Shown piece after piece: positions 30,403-41,267 of a DNA stretch of 64,000 nt. Position 1 is the stretch's first letter; each line of letters starts with the position of its first letter. A program made the position numbers and the translations under genes. The DNA is from Fonsecaea monophora (taxonomy: Eukaryota; Ascomycota; Eurotiomycetes; Chaetothyriales; Herpotrichiellaceae). The stretch covers positions 1 through 64,000 of the forward strand of contig NW_019173960.1 of NCBI RefSeq assembly GCF_001642475.1, given 5' to 3'. The notes beneath the pieces were generated by a model that saw nothing but the letters and a program-made list of their open reading frames with translations, was not told the DNA's origin and did no database searches.

Positions 30403-32124
30403 TCAACAGTCCACTCTCCCAATACCAAGGACCATCCAGTAACTCAACTCTCTCTTCCCATCATCCGCGTCCTCCCCGTCTTCGAGCACCTTGTCCCTAT
30501 CCCGTTTCCTTCTTTCCACAATACCCGCAGTCTCGTCCTCGGTGACGGTCCATTCCAGCCTGACTCTGATAGGAATCTCGATGACGTCCTCATCTCCGTC
30601 CAGATCCTCGCTCACGCCTCTCAAAATGCTCGCAGGGATAACCTCAATTACTACGCTCGCCCAGTTGCGGCCCTGGTCATACAATTTGCCAGCGATTTGT
30701 TCTCCACCAGCGGTATTGGCACCTCCTACTGCTTGAGTTGGAGGCTTGTTCAGTGCGTCGTCCCAAGCGTCGCTATTCTTCCCGATCTGAAACTGAGGGC
30801 ACAAGATGGTGACTCGATGTCCATGCTTTCCCGGTGTCACGCTGGGGCTTCCCAAGCTGACATTGACGTCGTCAAACAGCGGATTGCGCAGTGTCATGAT
30901 AAACTGGACAGGCTTCCCAGCTGCAAGGACAATGTCACTTCCATCTGGTCCAGGAGGAGACAAGCCACCCGGGACTGGAAGCGGCTTTATGGTCACAAAG
31001 GGGATATAGCTGAGTGCAATCAGCTTGATGCGGTATCGTGCAGACGATATCTTCAGCTCGGGTCGGGTGAGGATGTGTTTGCAGGTCGCACAGCGTTTGG
31101 ATCGTTTGGTACGCATAAGTGTGGGCATCGGTCTGAGATCTGAGACTGTGCGCGCTCGAGGATTGCCAATAAAGGAAGGGTTTTGAGAGGTTCTTTGTGC
31201 CATGGTTGTGGTCTCGTCGTATTCGCAAGGCGTGGCACTTTGTGGGTCGTACAGTTTGAGTCCTTCGCCCGCTGCGCGAGCTTCTCGCATGATCGTAAGC
31301 TTCTGTCGAGCCCGTTTAAGCGAGTTCTCTCTGTTGGTATAGATGTTCATGATACGTTGGAGTGACGATGGGGACGAGTAGGCCATGTCCAACGCTGAAG
31401 TGGGAAAGCCCGCATCCATTGCTGAAGATTCGGCAATTTGGTCCTTGTAGAATGTCTTCAGGGCGCTGAACCTCGCCGTTGAATCCAGAGATGGCTGTGA
31501 CTCGGTTGGCTCTCTGGCTTCCACGGCCTCTCCTATTTCTTCCGGCAATAAAGGTTGTCGTGAAAGCGATGATTTGCGTGCGGGTTCATCATGGTGTGGT
31601 GGTGATTTCAAAGCCGAAGGCCTGCGTTTGCCTCCATTTGCAATTTCATCAAGCTGGCCGCGGACGCCGGTCGGTTTGTCAAGCTTGATACCAACATCGA
31701 GGGTGCTCCACATGCAATAGTTGCAGTTGAGGATGAATGGTCCGTCTTTTGGGTCGCCGATGGAAGTGGTGATCATCTGGGACGTGCATATGGGGCAATG
31801 AAAGCAGTTTCGAGGACATCTATTCCCTTCACCCCTAACCATTACCCTAGGACTCTCAAAGAGACAGTCTGGACAGTAAGTCGCATTGATCTCCTCGGTC
31901 ACGCAACGAGGGCATTTGATCTCGTGGCATTCTTCGCAGTACAACAAGTGCTCAGGGGGAAACAGTGAGAAGGCAGAACGCGGGTGTCGCGGATCAAAGG
32001 TCTCTTCACCGTCTTGAACTCCCTCAAAGTCGACATCGCGGGAGGATCGCTTCGACTTCAAGGCTCTATTGGATGCATCTGAACAGGGGCAAGAGACGAA
32101 AGTGTAAGGGAATGTTGTTGTCAT
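30403..32124 (-). CDS. Dynactin p62 subunit (DCTN4-like)
   Basis: One exon encodes 573 residues. Dynactin p62 lies at the pointed end of the dynactin complex, which links dynein to cargo and supports nuclear migration in hyphae. The N-terminal zinc-binding Cys pairs are all there: LYCEECHEIKCPRC, ATYCPDCLFE and NCFHCPICTSQM. A second Cys pair occurs near residue 345 (RCATCKHIL). The C-terminal part (RVTILCPQFQIG, ASVVIEVIP, RVRLEWTV) matches the beta-rich end of the family. Length is near the usual for filamentous fungi. Its start is about 320 bp from the divergent NDUFAF5-like gene. Confidence 0.93.
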   Translation of the reverse strand: MTTTFPYTFVSCPCSDASNRALKSKRSSRDVDFEGVQDGEETFDPRHPRSAFSLFPPEHLLYCEECHEIKCPRCVTEEINATYCPDCLFESPRVMVRGEGNRCPRNCFHCPICTSQMITTSIGDPKDGPFILNCNYCMWSTLDVGIKLDKPTGVRGQLDEIANGGKRRPSALKSPPHHDEPARKSSLSRQPLLPEEIGEAVEAREPTESQPSLDSTARFSALKTFYKDQIAESSAMDAGFPTSALDMAYSSPSSLQRIMNIYTNRENSLKRARQKLTIMREARAAGEGLKLYDPQSATPCEYDETTTMAQRTSQNPSFIGNPRARTVSDLRPMPTLMRTKRSKRCATCKHILTRPELKISSARYRIKLIALSYIPFVTIKPLPVPGGLSPPGPDGSDIVLAAGKPVQFIMTLRNPLFDDVNVSLGSPSVTPGKHGHRVTILCPQFQIGKNSDAWDDALNKPPTQAVGGANTAGGEQIAGKLYDQGRNWASVVIEVIPASILRGVSEDLDGDEDVIEIPIRVRLEWTVTEDETAGIVERRKRDRDKVLEDGEDADDGKRELSYWMVLGIGRVDC

Positions 32125-32445
32125 GGCGCAGGTTTGGGTCCCGTTCTGCGCTCAAAACTGCCACCACTTCATGTGAGAGCATATCATTCTGCGACAATAA
32201 GATTTGTTTCGAACGATAAAGATCATTGACTTACCTTCTCTCCGTCCTTTATTCGAGGCCTTGTCTTTGCTGTCGAAATGGACGCGGTCGGACGCGGTCG
32301 CGGCTGACCTTCCCGCTACGATGCACAATGGGCGCAGATATTGACATCATGCTGCAGATGAACCAGGACGAGAACGAACGATATTATCACTCCCCAATGT
32401 CTACTTAACTGGTGATCTGGGCTACGGTACCAGAGATATCCCACA
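32125..32445. promoter_or_regulatory. Short divergent promoter with a direct 10-bp repeat
   Basis: The region lies between the starts of the dynactin p62 and NDUFAF5-like genes. GACGCGGTCG is repeated in direct tandem at 32281-32300. I see no TATA box. Whether the repeat is a binding site is unknown. Confidence 0.4.
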
Positions 32446-33519
32446 ATGAAGCCTCCTGCGCTGCGGCCGTGGCTTCCTACTTCAGCTCTACGACGGCGTC
32501 CTTGCTTCCGCAGGCCTTACGCTATACAGTCGCCTGGTGGCCCAACTCTTCAGGTCTTCAATGAGAACGTGAAGTACCTCCAGAAAGAACGGGCGGCAGC
32601 AAACGCAGAATACAGCCGCAAGGTCGATTATCTGAAGGACGAAGTGGCCCAGCGACTCGTCGACCGTCTACTCGACATCAACCGTCGGTTTCCCCGTGTA
32701 CTCGACTTGGGTGCCAACAGCTGCAACATTGCACGAGCGCTCTCTAAGCCGCCTCTAATTGCGCCAGAACTGCCAGAAGGAGCAGCAGAAGCCAAGGTTC
32801 CTCTGTCGGAACGGATAGAACACCTCACCTGCGCAGACACCTCTCCCACCGCCCTCCATCGCGACGATTCACTCCCTGAACCCGCCGTTCCAATCACTCA
32901 AGAAGTCCTCCCTTCCCTTGAGACCCTTCCTTACGAAGCCAACACTTTCGATGCTGTTCTCTCCTCTTTGTCCCTCCATTGGATCAACGACCTCCCCTCG
33001 GTGTTATCAAGCATAAACAACGTTCTCAAACCTGATGCCCCCTTCTTAGCAGCCATGTTTGGCGGAGACACCCTCTACGAATTACGCTCATCGCTACAAC
33101 TAGCCGACCTGGAGCGCCATGGCGGTGTTTCGCCCCATATATCACCTTTGGCAGATGTCAGAGACGTGGGGAACCTGCTTGGTCGAGCTGGATTCAAGCT
33201 TCTGACGGTCGATGTCGACGATATAATAGTTGAGTATCCCGACACATTCGCCTTGATGACGGACATCCAAGCCATGGGCGAAGGAAATGCGATTCTCAAA
33301 TCTATGGGCGGTCCCATCAGTCGGGATGTGTTGCTGGCAAATGAAGCCATATACAGGGAATTGCACTGTGAAGAGGGCGAAAAAGACAGGATACCGGCTA
33401 CCTTTAGAGTGATCTACATGATTGGGTGGAAGGCTAGTAAAGGACAGCCACAGCCTCTCGAAAGAGGGAGTGGAAATGTCAACATGAAGGACATACTGGG
33501 TGGGGGAGAATTCATGTAG
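32446..33519 (+). CDS. NDUFAF5-like mitochondrial methyltransferase (complex I assembly)
   Basis: One exon encodes 357 residues. The N-terminal 25 residues are basic, with Arg, Ser and Pro but no acids before position 40, as in a mitochondrial presequence. The body is an S-adenosylmethionine-dependent methyltransferase with motif I FPRVLDLGANSCNIARAL near residue 84 and post-motifs FDAVLSSLSLHWINDLP and LGRAGFKLLTVDVDDI. These phrases are characteristic of NDUFAF5, which acts on the NDUFS7 subunit in complex I assembly. The conserved FNENVKYLQKERAA segment before the fold also fits. The role is therefore inferred with good confidence from family sequence. Confidence 0.93.
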   Translation: MKPPALRPWLPTSALRRRPCFRRPYAIQSPGGPTLQVFNENVKYLQKERAAANAEYSRKVDYLKDEVAQRLVDRLLDINRRFPRVLDLGANSCNIARALSKPPLIAPELPEGAAEAKVPLSERIEHLTCADTSPTALHRDDSLPEPAVPITQEVLPSLETLPYEANTFDAVLSSLSLHWINDLPSVLSSINNVLKPDAPFLAAMFGGDTLYELRSSLQLADLERHGGVSPHISPLADVRDVGNLLGRAGFKLLTVDVDDIIVEYPDTFALMTDIQAMGEGNAILKSMGGPISRDVLLANEAIYRELHCEEGEKDRIPATFRVIYMIGWKASKGQPQPLERGSGNVNMKDILGGGEFM

Positions 33520-33864
33520 CAGTAATGCTGTACAAAAGCCGATGAAAAAAGGGCACATGGGCAGTTTGAACCAATATTTTGTCGTCTAATCGCCGCTTGA
33601 AAAATGTCTGCTAGGCAGTTTGCTTCAGGCTTCAATCCTCATTTGAAAGGCACTCCATTTTTGGCTCGAACCAAGCCACAATGCTCCCTGTAGCATACCA
33701 CAGAGATCCGTTTCACCCATACAACGAGACTTCAGGAAGGGTGGAAATAGACTGGCTGGCCTCTGCCCAAAGGCATCTGCGCACTTTAGTCTCTCTCATA
33801 TCATAGCCATGTCACCAGCCCGTCCTTCTGCATTTTTCCGATCTTGCTACACCCCACATGTCGT
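33520..33864. other. Convergent 3' intergenic region
   Basis: About 345 bp between the ends of the NDUFAF5-like and eS7 genes. It should hold both 3' untranslated regions. Nothing else is visible. Confidence 0.4.
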
Positions 33865-34580
33865 CTAGAAGTCGGTTGCGCTGCTCATGGGGAACTCGAA
33901 GCCGCAAACCCGTCCAGTCAATTTTCGGTACACCTCGGAGTAGGTGTCGAGTCTGTAATCCACACCACCCCGCTCCTTCTCATCCAGAATGACCTTCAAC
34001 ACCTTGCTTCCGTCCTCTTTGGTCCTCAATCTCTTGCCCACAATCTCAACGGGGTAGACAACATCGGCGAGGATGGCGTCGTGGACGGCAGTCAGAGTGC
34101 GGCTTCGGGGACGCTTCTGGGTCTGGCTGGTGCGAGAGCGGTTGGAGCGCTTGGGGCGGGGAAGGATGCGTCGCGAGGCGAGGATCAAGACGTGGCGGTC
34201 AGAGAATTTCTTCTCGAGTTCACGGGTCAGACGTTGTTGGACCTTGTGGAAGCCTGCGAGCAGGGGGACGGGGACGAAGACAACGATGGCGCGCTTGCCG
34301 TGGCCGACTTCGAGCTGAATGGACAGAAAAATCTCGTTAGCTTTTGATGCCTTTTATCTCTCGGTCTCCAGGGCTTTGTAGCAGGGTAAATTCCCGTAGA
34401 ATACACAGGCACTCATACCTCGCGAGCAGAGACAAATTGGAGCGGTCTCAAAGCGACCTTGAGGTCTGGGATGTTGGTCTCGAGTTCATAGAGAGCGGTT
34501 GCGATGCTGGTTTCCAACTCGGAAGGGTGTTGCCTCGAGGGGCTGTTGTGGGCGATCTTGTTGAGGGCAGGTTGAGACAT
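33865..34580 (-). CDS. rps7: 40S ribosomal protein S7 (eS7)
   Basis: Two exons (34580-34419 and 34314-33865) give 203 residues, the usual length for eS7. Conserved stretches include LEVGHGKRAIVVFVPVPLL, VQQRLTRELEKKFSDRHV, LPRPKRSNRSRTSQTQKRPR and LTAVHDAILADVVYPVEIVG. It is a structural protein of the small ribosomal subunit and is needed for 18S rRNA maturation. The intron of 104 bp sits after residue 54. A divergent promoter of about 950 bp separates it from an MDR oxidoreductase gene. Confidence 0.97.
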
Positions 34581-35535
34581 GATTGCGACTTGAGAGGTGT
34601 CAAGCGATTCGCAATCTAGTTGTCCCAGAGGTTTGAAGGTTGGTGGTGGTAGTAATTGAAAGCCTTACGATGTGTGTGTGGACAGTGATCGGGGCTCCCA
34701 ATCCGCAATTTCTGGGAATTCGCCAAGATTTTCGTGCGTTGCCCTAAACTCCGAAAGGGAAGAACGTTTGTGGGAGAGATATCTCACCGTATGTTCTGCA
34801 CTTCATGCATGATACCTCGCCGTATTCACTTCTGCCAACCACAACCCAAAAATTACCACAATCTCACGACCATCAACGACCAGGTTGCCACACCTTATAA
34901 ATCATGGAGTTTAAACCTGTCTCTTTTGTCTGCTGATAAATTCTGAATCCTCTTCTAGATATCGATTAACTCCACTAGCGACAACGCCGAGACGCTCTGC
35001 CCGTTGGAGAAACATGCAGCTTCTATGGAACGCCTTGTGCTCGGCGGATTTTGAGGGCTAGAGGCCCCAGAGAACGATTTCATGACACGACTTGGGTTTG
35101 TCATGCAGATATGGCTTTAGCCCCATATCTTTCCAAGCAGCGTTGCGCGGGACACGGAAACGTCAATATTACCACGACATTAGGAAATTCATCCGACAGA
35201 AACAAACGGACGATTTAACCCCACCGTTTAGGCAATGAGCAGACCCTAAGCGACTTAGCTGGTATCCCGAGCTCTACCGAACATCCAACCATTCACACCC
35301 CTTCTGTCCGGAGATAAGCAGCGACCTTGGTCATTGAGGTTTTGTACAAGTGGAGCATATAAAAGGTATGTAAAACGACTTGCGTGACTTCATATATAGG
35401 TCCCAGATTTGCATGTGGCTTTCCTGTAGTCTCCTCAAAAAATCAATCTCGACCTTGAACCTAGTTTATACGGTCTTGTCATCTCTCAAATTCCCAGTGC
35501 TGCTCTGTGAATACTTCCACCAAACCACATCCAAC
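34581..35535. promoter_or_regulatory. Divergent intergenic region with a TATA box
   Basis: This 955-bp region lies between the starts of eS7 and the MDR oxidoreductase. TATAAAAG at 35358-35365, about 170 bp before the oxidoreductase ATG, is a good TATA candidate for that gene. No coding region is supported. Confidence 0.5.
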
Positions 35536-36697
35536 ATGTCCCTTCCCAAGACTACCCCTGCCTGGGTCATTGAATCCACCAAAGCCGACACACCAGGGTG
35601 GGGAAACCTCAAGTATGTCGAGGACTACCCTGTCCAAGAACTGGGCGAGAACGATTGCTTGGTCCAGATTCAAGCAGTTTCTCTCAACTATCGAGACCTG
35701 ATCATCCCAAAGGTAAAGCGCATTACCTCTACGAGACCCGAAATTGAGACATGGTATACAGGGCCTCTATCCATTGCCGCTCAATATCCCCTGTGTTGCG
35801 GCCTCGGATGGTGCAGGCAAAATCCTCGCCGTGGGCTCCAAAGTCACGCAGTTCGGAGAAGGTGACAAGGTCGTCACTCAGTTCACCCAAGCGCACCAAT
35901 ATGGACCTGTTACGGCGGACATGATGAGCACGGCCTTGGGTGGCACTGCCCATGGTTGTCTACGCAAGTATGCCGTCTTCCCAGCTTCGGGTCTCGTGCA
36001 TGCACCGTCCAACCTTACTCCAACTGAGGCGGGGACCTTGACTTGTGCGCCCCTCACGTCGTGGAATGCCCTTTTTGGCCTTCAGTCTCGAGCCTTGAAA
36101 CCTGGAGACGTGGTTCTCACTCAGGGAACAGGCGGTGTGTCGCTTTCGGCCCTTCAGTTCGCCAAAGCTTCTGGGGCGACAGTCATTGCGACAACGTCGT
36201 CAGAGGAGAAGGCCAAGCGTTTGGAAAAGCTGGGAGCCGACATTGTCATCAATTACAAGAAGGACCCGAATTGGGGGGAGACGGCGAAGAGCCTTTCGCC
36301 TGGTAAAGTGGGTGTGGACCATATTATTGAGGTTGGCGGGCCTGGCTCGATGGCTCAGTCCCTCAAAGGTGCGTTCATTATTTGTCTCCCATGTACAACG
36401 TCTTCTGACACCTATCTAGCCATCAAACCCGAAGGTGTGATTTCCGTGATCGGATTCCTAGGTGGCCCCAAAGCGGAGGACGAACCCAGCACGCTGGCGG
36501 CCCTGTCTGCAGCCTGCATCATTCGGGGCATCTTGATAGGATCCAAGGCGCAACTGATCGAGATGAACCGGTGCATTGACGCGAACAACATTCACCCGGT
36601 GGTGGACGAGAAGATGTTTAGCTTCAAGGATGCGCACGAGGCTTACGAATACCAGTGGCAGCAGAAGAACTTTGGCAAGGTTGTGATTCAGCTATGA
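35536..36697 (+). CDS. Zinc-independent MDR-family alcohol dehydrogenase / quinone oxidoreductase-like
   Basis: Three exons (35536-35712, 35762-36368, 36420-36697) give 353 residues of a medium-chain dehydrogenase/reductase. The N-terminal GroES-like half includes CLVQIQAVSLNYRDL and VAASDGAGKILAVGSKV. The Rossmann half starts with GDVVLTQGTGGVSLSALQFA and includes TTSSEEKAKRLEKLGAD. The Cys and His ligands for catalytic zinc of classic alcohol dehydrogenases are not at the usual places, so it is probably of the quinone-oxidoreductase or enoyl-reductase kind, using NADPH. Such genes are common in fungi as general detoxification enzymes. The substrate is unknown. A TATA box lies upstream. Confidence 0.92.
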
Positions 36698-38462
36698 GCG
36701 AATTTTTGGTCTTGATGCGAGAACAGGTCAAGCCACGTAATGAGAACCACATGCATACATACATGCGCAGGGAGACCACTTACCTAGTCACGCGGTTGAC
36801 AAGTCTGGGAGGGAATGAGTACCAGGTTGATTAGCAAGTGATTCAGGAGTACATACATACCTAGGTATTTACTCACTCCCCTTAGCATGTTACATACATA
36901 CCGATTACGTACCTATAGTCCCAATGCATGTGCAAGTCTCCAGCCTTTTGGAATATCTACTAGATACCCAACTGTCTCGTGTCTGCGCTCTTTGTCTCTT
37001 CCACATCCACCTCACGATCTAAGTAAGGTACCCGGCTCTCCTATTCATTCTGTCTGTTCGGTATACCTCGAAGCGACATTCACGAGTCTACCTAACCGAA
37101 GACACGACAGGGATATTGCACAACATCGCATGATATTGCATGTATATGCACGCGCAACACTAGTATACTTCAGGCCCCTGGCCTGGCCCCAGTCATATCG
37201 GGCTCTCCTCTGCCATTCGCGAAAGAGTGATGGGAGATTAAAAAGGGAAAGTTAACCATTTCTCTCCTCGGGAAAAGGTCCTCGCCTCCCATGTTAACCC
37301 CCCCCTTTCTCCTCTTCCCTGCATCGTGTCATCATATATCGTGCAGGGTGTTATTATCCCGTTAGTCGCACCCGTATTGGGCTTTATAAGCAAGCACACT
37401 CTCGCAGAAAGACCGTCATCGGCCATTGCGTATTGGATCTGGTCTGGTCATACCCCCGCGCGGTGAATGCGGCCGTCGTACGTAATTTACTCGTATGGAG
37501 CCCCAACACCCTTTGGTTCCCCTGTCTCCATCCTCTGTCCCTGTCCTATGTATGTATTATGTATGGACATGTACTCGGCTCGGTGTATTATGCCCTAGAC
37601 ATGCCGCGAGGAGGAGGGGTTTTTTGTTTCTTTCTTTTTTTTTTAGTCCTTAGAGCAGCGCATAGAACATCCACCATTCACCACGCTTTGTCCGCCCCGC
37701 CACAGGCTGACGAGTAATGAGCACTGAGCATGAGCACGGGTACATGAATGATCATGGGTAAAAACATGGGCATGTGCATGTGCATGAGCATGCAGTAGTA
37801 TGCGTATTTCAGTCGTATTCGTATATAGCACGCAGTATGAGGTAGTCCTGCATGAGGCATCAGTAATGTGCCTTTGCCCTAATTCCCTAATTCCCTAATG
37901 CCTTTAGGCCCCTTCCTCTCCCTTCCCTCTCCTCCTCCCCACGTCCTCACTACATCATTGTCACGATTTGTAGCGATTTCTATCGATTTGCGCCGATTTG
38001 TTATCCGTGGTCAGCGTCGACAAGGGTGGCCACCAGGGGGGTGCAAGGCTATGTAACTAGCGTCGGACGCAGAAAAGGGGGGAGGGGGGCTCTTTCTGCA
38101 TTGAGAATGTGTTAGAATTGCTTTCTCTGGTAAAAAGGCGGGGGAGAGGTCAGTGGGGAGGTCAGTGGGTATATCCATAGTACATAGTACATAATGCTGT
38201 ACCGAGTACTACACTAGAGGTATCTTCTTTGGCTATTTCAAATGTTTAGATGTGATGATGAGGAGTCAGTCGACACGGCGGATGAGGGATGGAGATATCA
38301 ATCAATTGATTCCCTAATTACCTCACAAGATGGGGAGGTGCTAGGTACTCCCTGACTTACTCACTCAGATACAGACACATACATGAACATGCGCAATATG
38401 TATGTTCTCGACATTGTCCTCTCCTCTCCTCCCCAGAGAGGGACACTCTGAGCATCCTTTCA
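36698..38462. other. Long intergenic region with simple repeats
   Basis: About 1.76 kb separates the convergent ends of the MDR oxidoreductase and the GST genes, far more than the other convergent pairs here. It contains CATACATA-type stretches (36750-36905), a T-rich run near 37620-37645, CATGTGCATG units near 37765-37795, a TTCCCTAA triplication at 37877-37899 and G runs near 38080-38095. I see no open frame with family-like sequence and no tRNA. A noncoding transcript or an eroded element is possible. Confidence 0.45.
37877..37899. repeat. CCCTAATT tandem repeat, about three copies
   Basis: CCCTAATT occurs twice and then CCCTAAT once, directly in tandem. It resembles but is not the fungal telomere repeat CCCTAA. 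It is probably a chance short repeat. Confidence 0.7.
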
Positions 38463-39501
38463 TCAGTAAGAATCCCTCTCCAGCCACTTCGCACTAGCTT
38501 CATACAACGCCCTGAGCTTATCACCACCTTCGAGCGCGAGGAACCTCTCCTTGTGGCCCAAGCGGTCAATCATACGCAGGAAGCCCAGGACCATGATGTC
38601 GGCGTACGAGAGCTGCTTGCCCATGAGGAAGGGCCCGTCGGGGTTCTCGGCGTAGAGCTCGCCCAGTTCCTTGACTGGGGCCTCGACGTCCTTCCAGGCC
38701 TGCTCGGCGTTCTTGGCCTCGTACTCGTCCAGCGTCATGCCGACGGATTTCTCGCGCGACGCCACAAAGTACGCGTACGACGGTGGATTCAGAAACGTCT
38801 TGGGCACCCCCGGCATGAAGATGGGGCGGAACGCCGTCGCCACTTTGGGGAGGAGCTGCTCCACCCGCGCCAGGTATGGCGAGTCCAGGTATAGCGGCGG
38901 CGATGGGTATAGCTTCTCGAGCTTGTCGACGATGGCGCGCGACTCCATCACGTACTCGCCCGATGGGAGGCGGACGGCCGGCGAGGTGTATTCCCATGGT
39001 TGGTTGGTGTTGGGAGGGATGCCACTGGAATTTTCCACCGAGTGAGTAGACGTTTTCTCGTTTCTCTTTTGGTCTTTTATTCATCATTTGGGTTGGGGCA
39101 TGAGGTCAAGCGTCAGGCTATGTCGAGTATCGAGTATCTCCAACACTGACATCGACTAGTACCAAACACCCTCGCAATAATCCACGGAATGCATCCCTCT
39201 AGACCGAGAGCGCCAGGGTATAGACTTGACTTACAACTTTGTAAACGTCGGCTTCAGATCCGGATATTCGACCCACTCGGTCTTGTACGGGATGCCCTTG
39301 TAGTTGAGCACAAGACGGGCTGTCTCATATTGTCAGCAACAGGAATCGACAGTGCTTTCTCAGCGGTATCATGGTTTCGTGCTGGGGGTAGATTTCATGG
39401 TCTGTGGGAGGCGGGCACGCAGACATACTTTTCCACGGATTCAGACTCCAAGAGAAACCTCCCTTGGAGGGGAGATCGTACAGGATGACTTCGTCGGACA
39501 T
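38463..39501 (-). CDS. Glutathione S-transferase, Ure2-like
   Basis: Three exons (39501-39429, 39319-39235, 39024-38463) give 239 residues. The N-terminal thioredoxin-like fold reads ILYDLPSKGG, PWKTRLVLNYKGIPYKTEWV and PAVRLPSGEYVMESRAIVDK, the last being the glutathione-binding segment with its E-S pair. The C-terminal helical half ends with GPFLMGKQLSYADIMVLGFL, where the conserved Asp caps the family's N-cap box. Such fungal enzymes conjugate glutathione to electrophiles or act as dehydrochlorinases or isomerases. The second intron is long (210 bp). Function in detoxification is inferred from the family. Confidence 0.92.
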
Positions 39502-40322
39502 GGTCGTGGCGGTGACTAGTGACGAGAAGAAGAGGGAAACCTGGCTGAATTCACGAGAAGGAAGACCCGAGATGTAAAAAGATTTGGAGAATGGAAATCA
39601 GGAAAATCCTCAATAGAATGCAATAGAATAGATCCCAAAGAAATGTACTCAGTCCATGTATGTATATATTTCAAAGCAAGAACCGCGCCCTATCAAAGAA
39701 AAGACTTTCTCCACCCAATGTTTTCCATGTCACGTCTCGGTTCTTTCTCCGAGAGCACCAGGCAGCGTATTCGAAATCACGTACCCGTAATAAAGGACTT
39801 CGTGCCTAAACGCGAAGACGAATCCAATCCGATCCGATTACACGATTTCTCTCCTAAGAAAACATTCCCCGCATCGACTCTTTCAAGCTCTTTGATTTGT
39901 AGACCAACAGGAAACTTCCAACCATACCCCTCCAAATGAGGGATCGAACTAATAGGAGAAGAACACCCATTAGCCGAGGCTGCCGTACAATGAGGAGAGA
40001 GGGAAAGATTCCCGATCCTGCAGTAATAGGCAAAGGTTGAGCGGTTGATTACTGATCGCCAAATATGTTTCTCGTGCTGCTGATATAACCACCAGGGTGA
40101 TCTTTGTATAGCTTTTGTTGTTTGTATAAACATTAGATACATGTTAACCTTTGCTAGAGCTTATACCTCGCAAAGATACCAATCCCAGATACAATACCGT
40201 GTACCAGTCGATATAGGGTATTGCTCGTTGCTATGTAAATGTCCAAACCCTCAAGGTTTCATTTCCCATAGCCTTGACCATCAAGACAATAACTCCACGC
40301 TTTGATACCCATCCGCCCAACC
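39502..40322. other. Intergenic, no gene seen
   Basis: About 820 bp between the start of the GST gene and the end of the His-rich stress-type gene, both on the minus strand. It should hold the GST promoter and the upstream gene's 3' untranslated region. The minus-strand frame at 39777-40142 has no recognisable content. Confidence 0.4.
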
Positions 40323-41267
40323 TTAATCCATCACACCAGCTTTTCCATCCCGATCAGCGTCTACACGAGGGTTCAATCGGTCGCCCAAACTGGGTTTGAC
40401 ACCCTCGTTATGCCGATTGGCAGAATCAAGTCCGTTTCCGGCCACGTGGTGATGTTCTTTTCCCAGAGCACCGGCGTTGCCGTGCTCATGGCCAACACCA
40501 CTCACCCCAGAGTCAGTAGGTCGATGAGTCTTGTTGGTGGTAGGGCTCGAAGAAGTGCCATGGAACTTCTCCTCTAGCTTCTCAAAGGTCGTAGAAAGTT
40601 TGTCATTATATGGTCGCGGCGCACCCTGGTACTCTTCATGCGCAGAATGGCTTCCGCCAGTGAGAGACCCGCCAGCCTTTTTAAATTCGTCCAAGGTCTT
40701 CATGGGAAGTGCCGAAAGTCCATGATGTTGAGCTGCAGCATGGTGTGTCCTTCAAAAGGTCAGTCAACAACACTAATCAATCTGGGAGGGAACTAACTCG
40801 TGAATGGGAACGGTGGTGTGCACAACCTCGGGCTGGATGGTCTCCTTGTGGACGACAGGCACCACAGTTTCATGGACATGATGATGGACATGCTCTCCAG
40901 TAACGGTTGGTGCGGCGGCTTGGGTGTGGTGAGTCTCATGAGTCGTCGAGTGGTCCTTGAAACGACCTAGGTCGGCGGCAATCCTCTCCTTGGTCTCGGA
41001 CTCGTTGTCATGGTGAAACTCCCGGTGCTCTACGGGCAAGATGTTGTGGTGATGCTTCTCTGGGAGTCTTTCGGTGTGGGTTAGAGGCTGCACCGTGGTG
41101 TGGTAGTGATGTTGATGCACCTCGCGGTCGACGGCTTGGGTGGCTTCCTCATGCCGGTGAGGCTTGACAGTTTCATGAGTGACTGCTGGGTTGACCGATT
41201 CTTCCACCGTGGTGTGGTGGCCCCGATTACCGGTGATCTTCTGGACGGCTGCTTTTGCTGCTTCCAT
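40323..41267 (-). CDS. His-rich stress-type protein (family often annotated as allergen)
   Basis: Two exons (41267-40798 and 40749-40323) give 298 residues. The intron uses GTTAGT and joins VPIHE to THHAAAQHHG. The protein is very rich in His, Glu and Thr and lacks signal peptide or membrane segments. The N-terminal half has the pattern PAVTHETVK, REVHQHHYHTTVQP, LPEKHHHNILPVEHREF, HVHHHVHETVVPVVHKETIQ. The C-terminal half includes FKKAGGSLTGG and ends RVDADRDGKAGVMD. Databases often call this ascomycete family allergen, but its function is unsettled; stress-linked, disordered, possibly metal-binding behaviour is inferred. TATATAAT lies about 100 bp upstream (41366-41373), and STRE-type sites lie in the promoter. 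A related gene is transcribed in the opposite direction at 42.7 kb. Confidence 0.85.

Noticed and set aside
37877..37899. Possible internal telomere repeat
   Set aside because: The unit is CCCTAATT, not the fungal CCCTAA, and there are only three copies.
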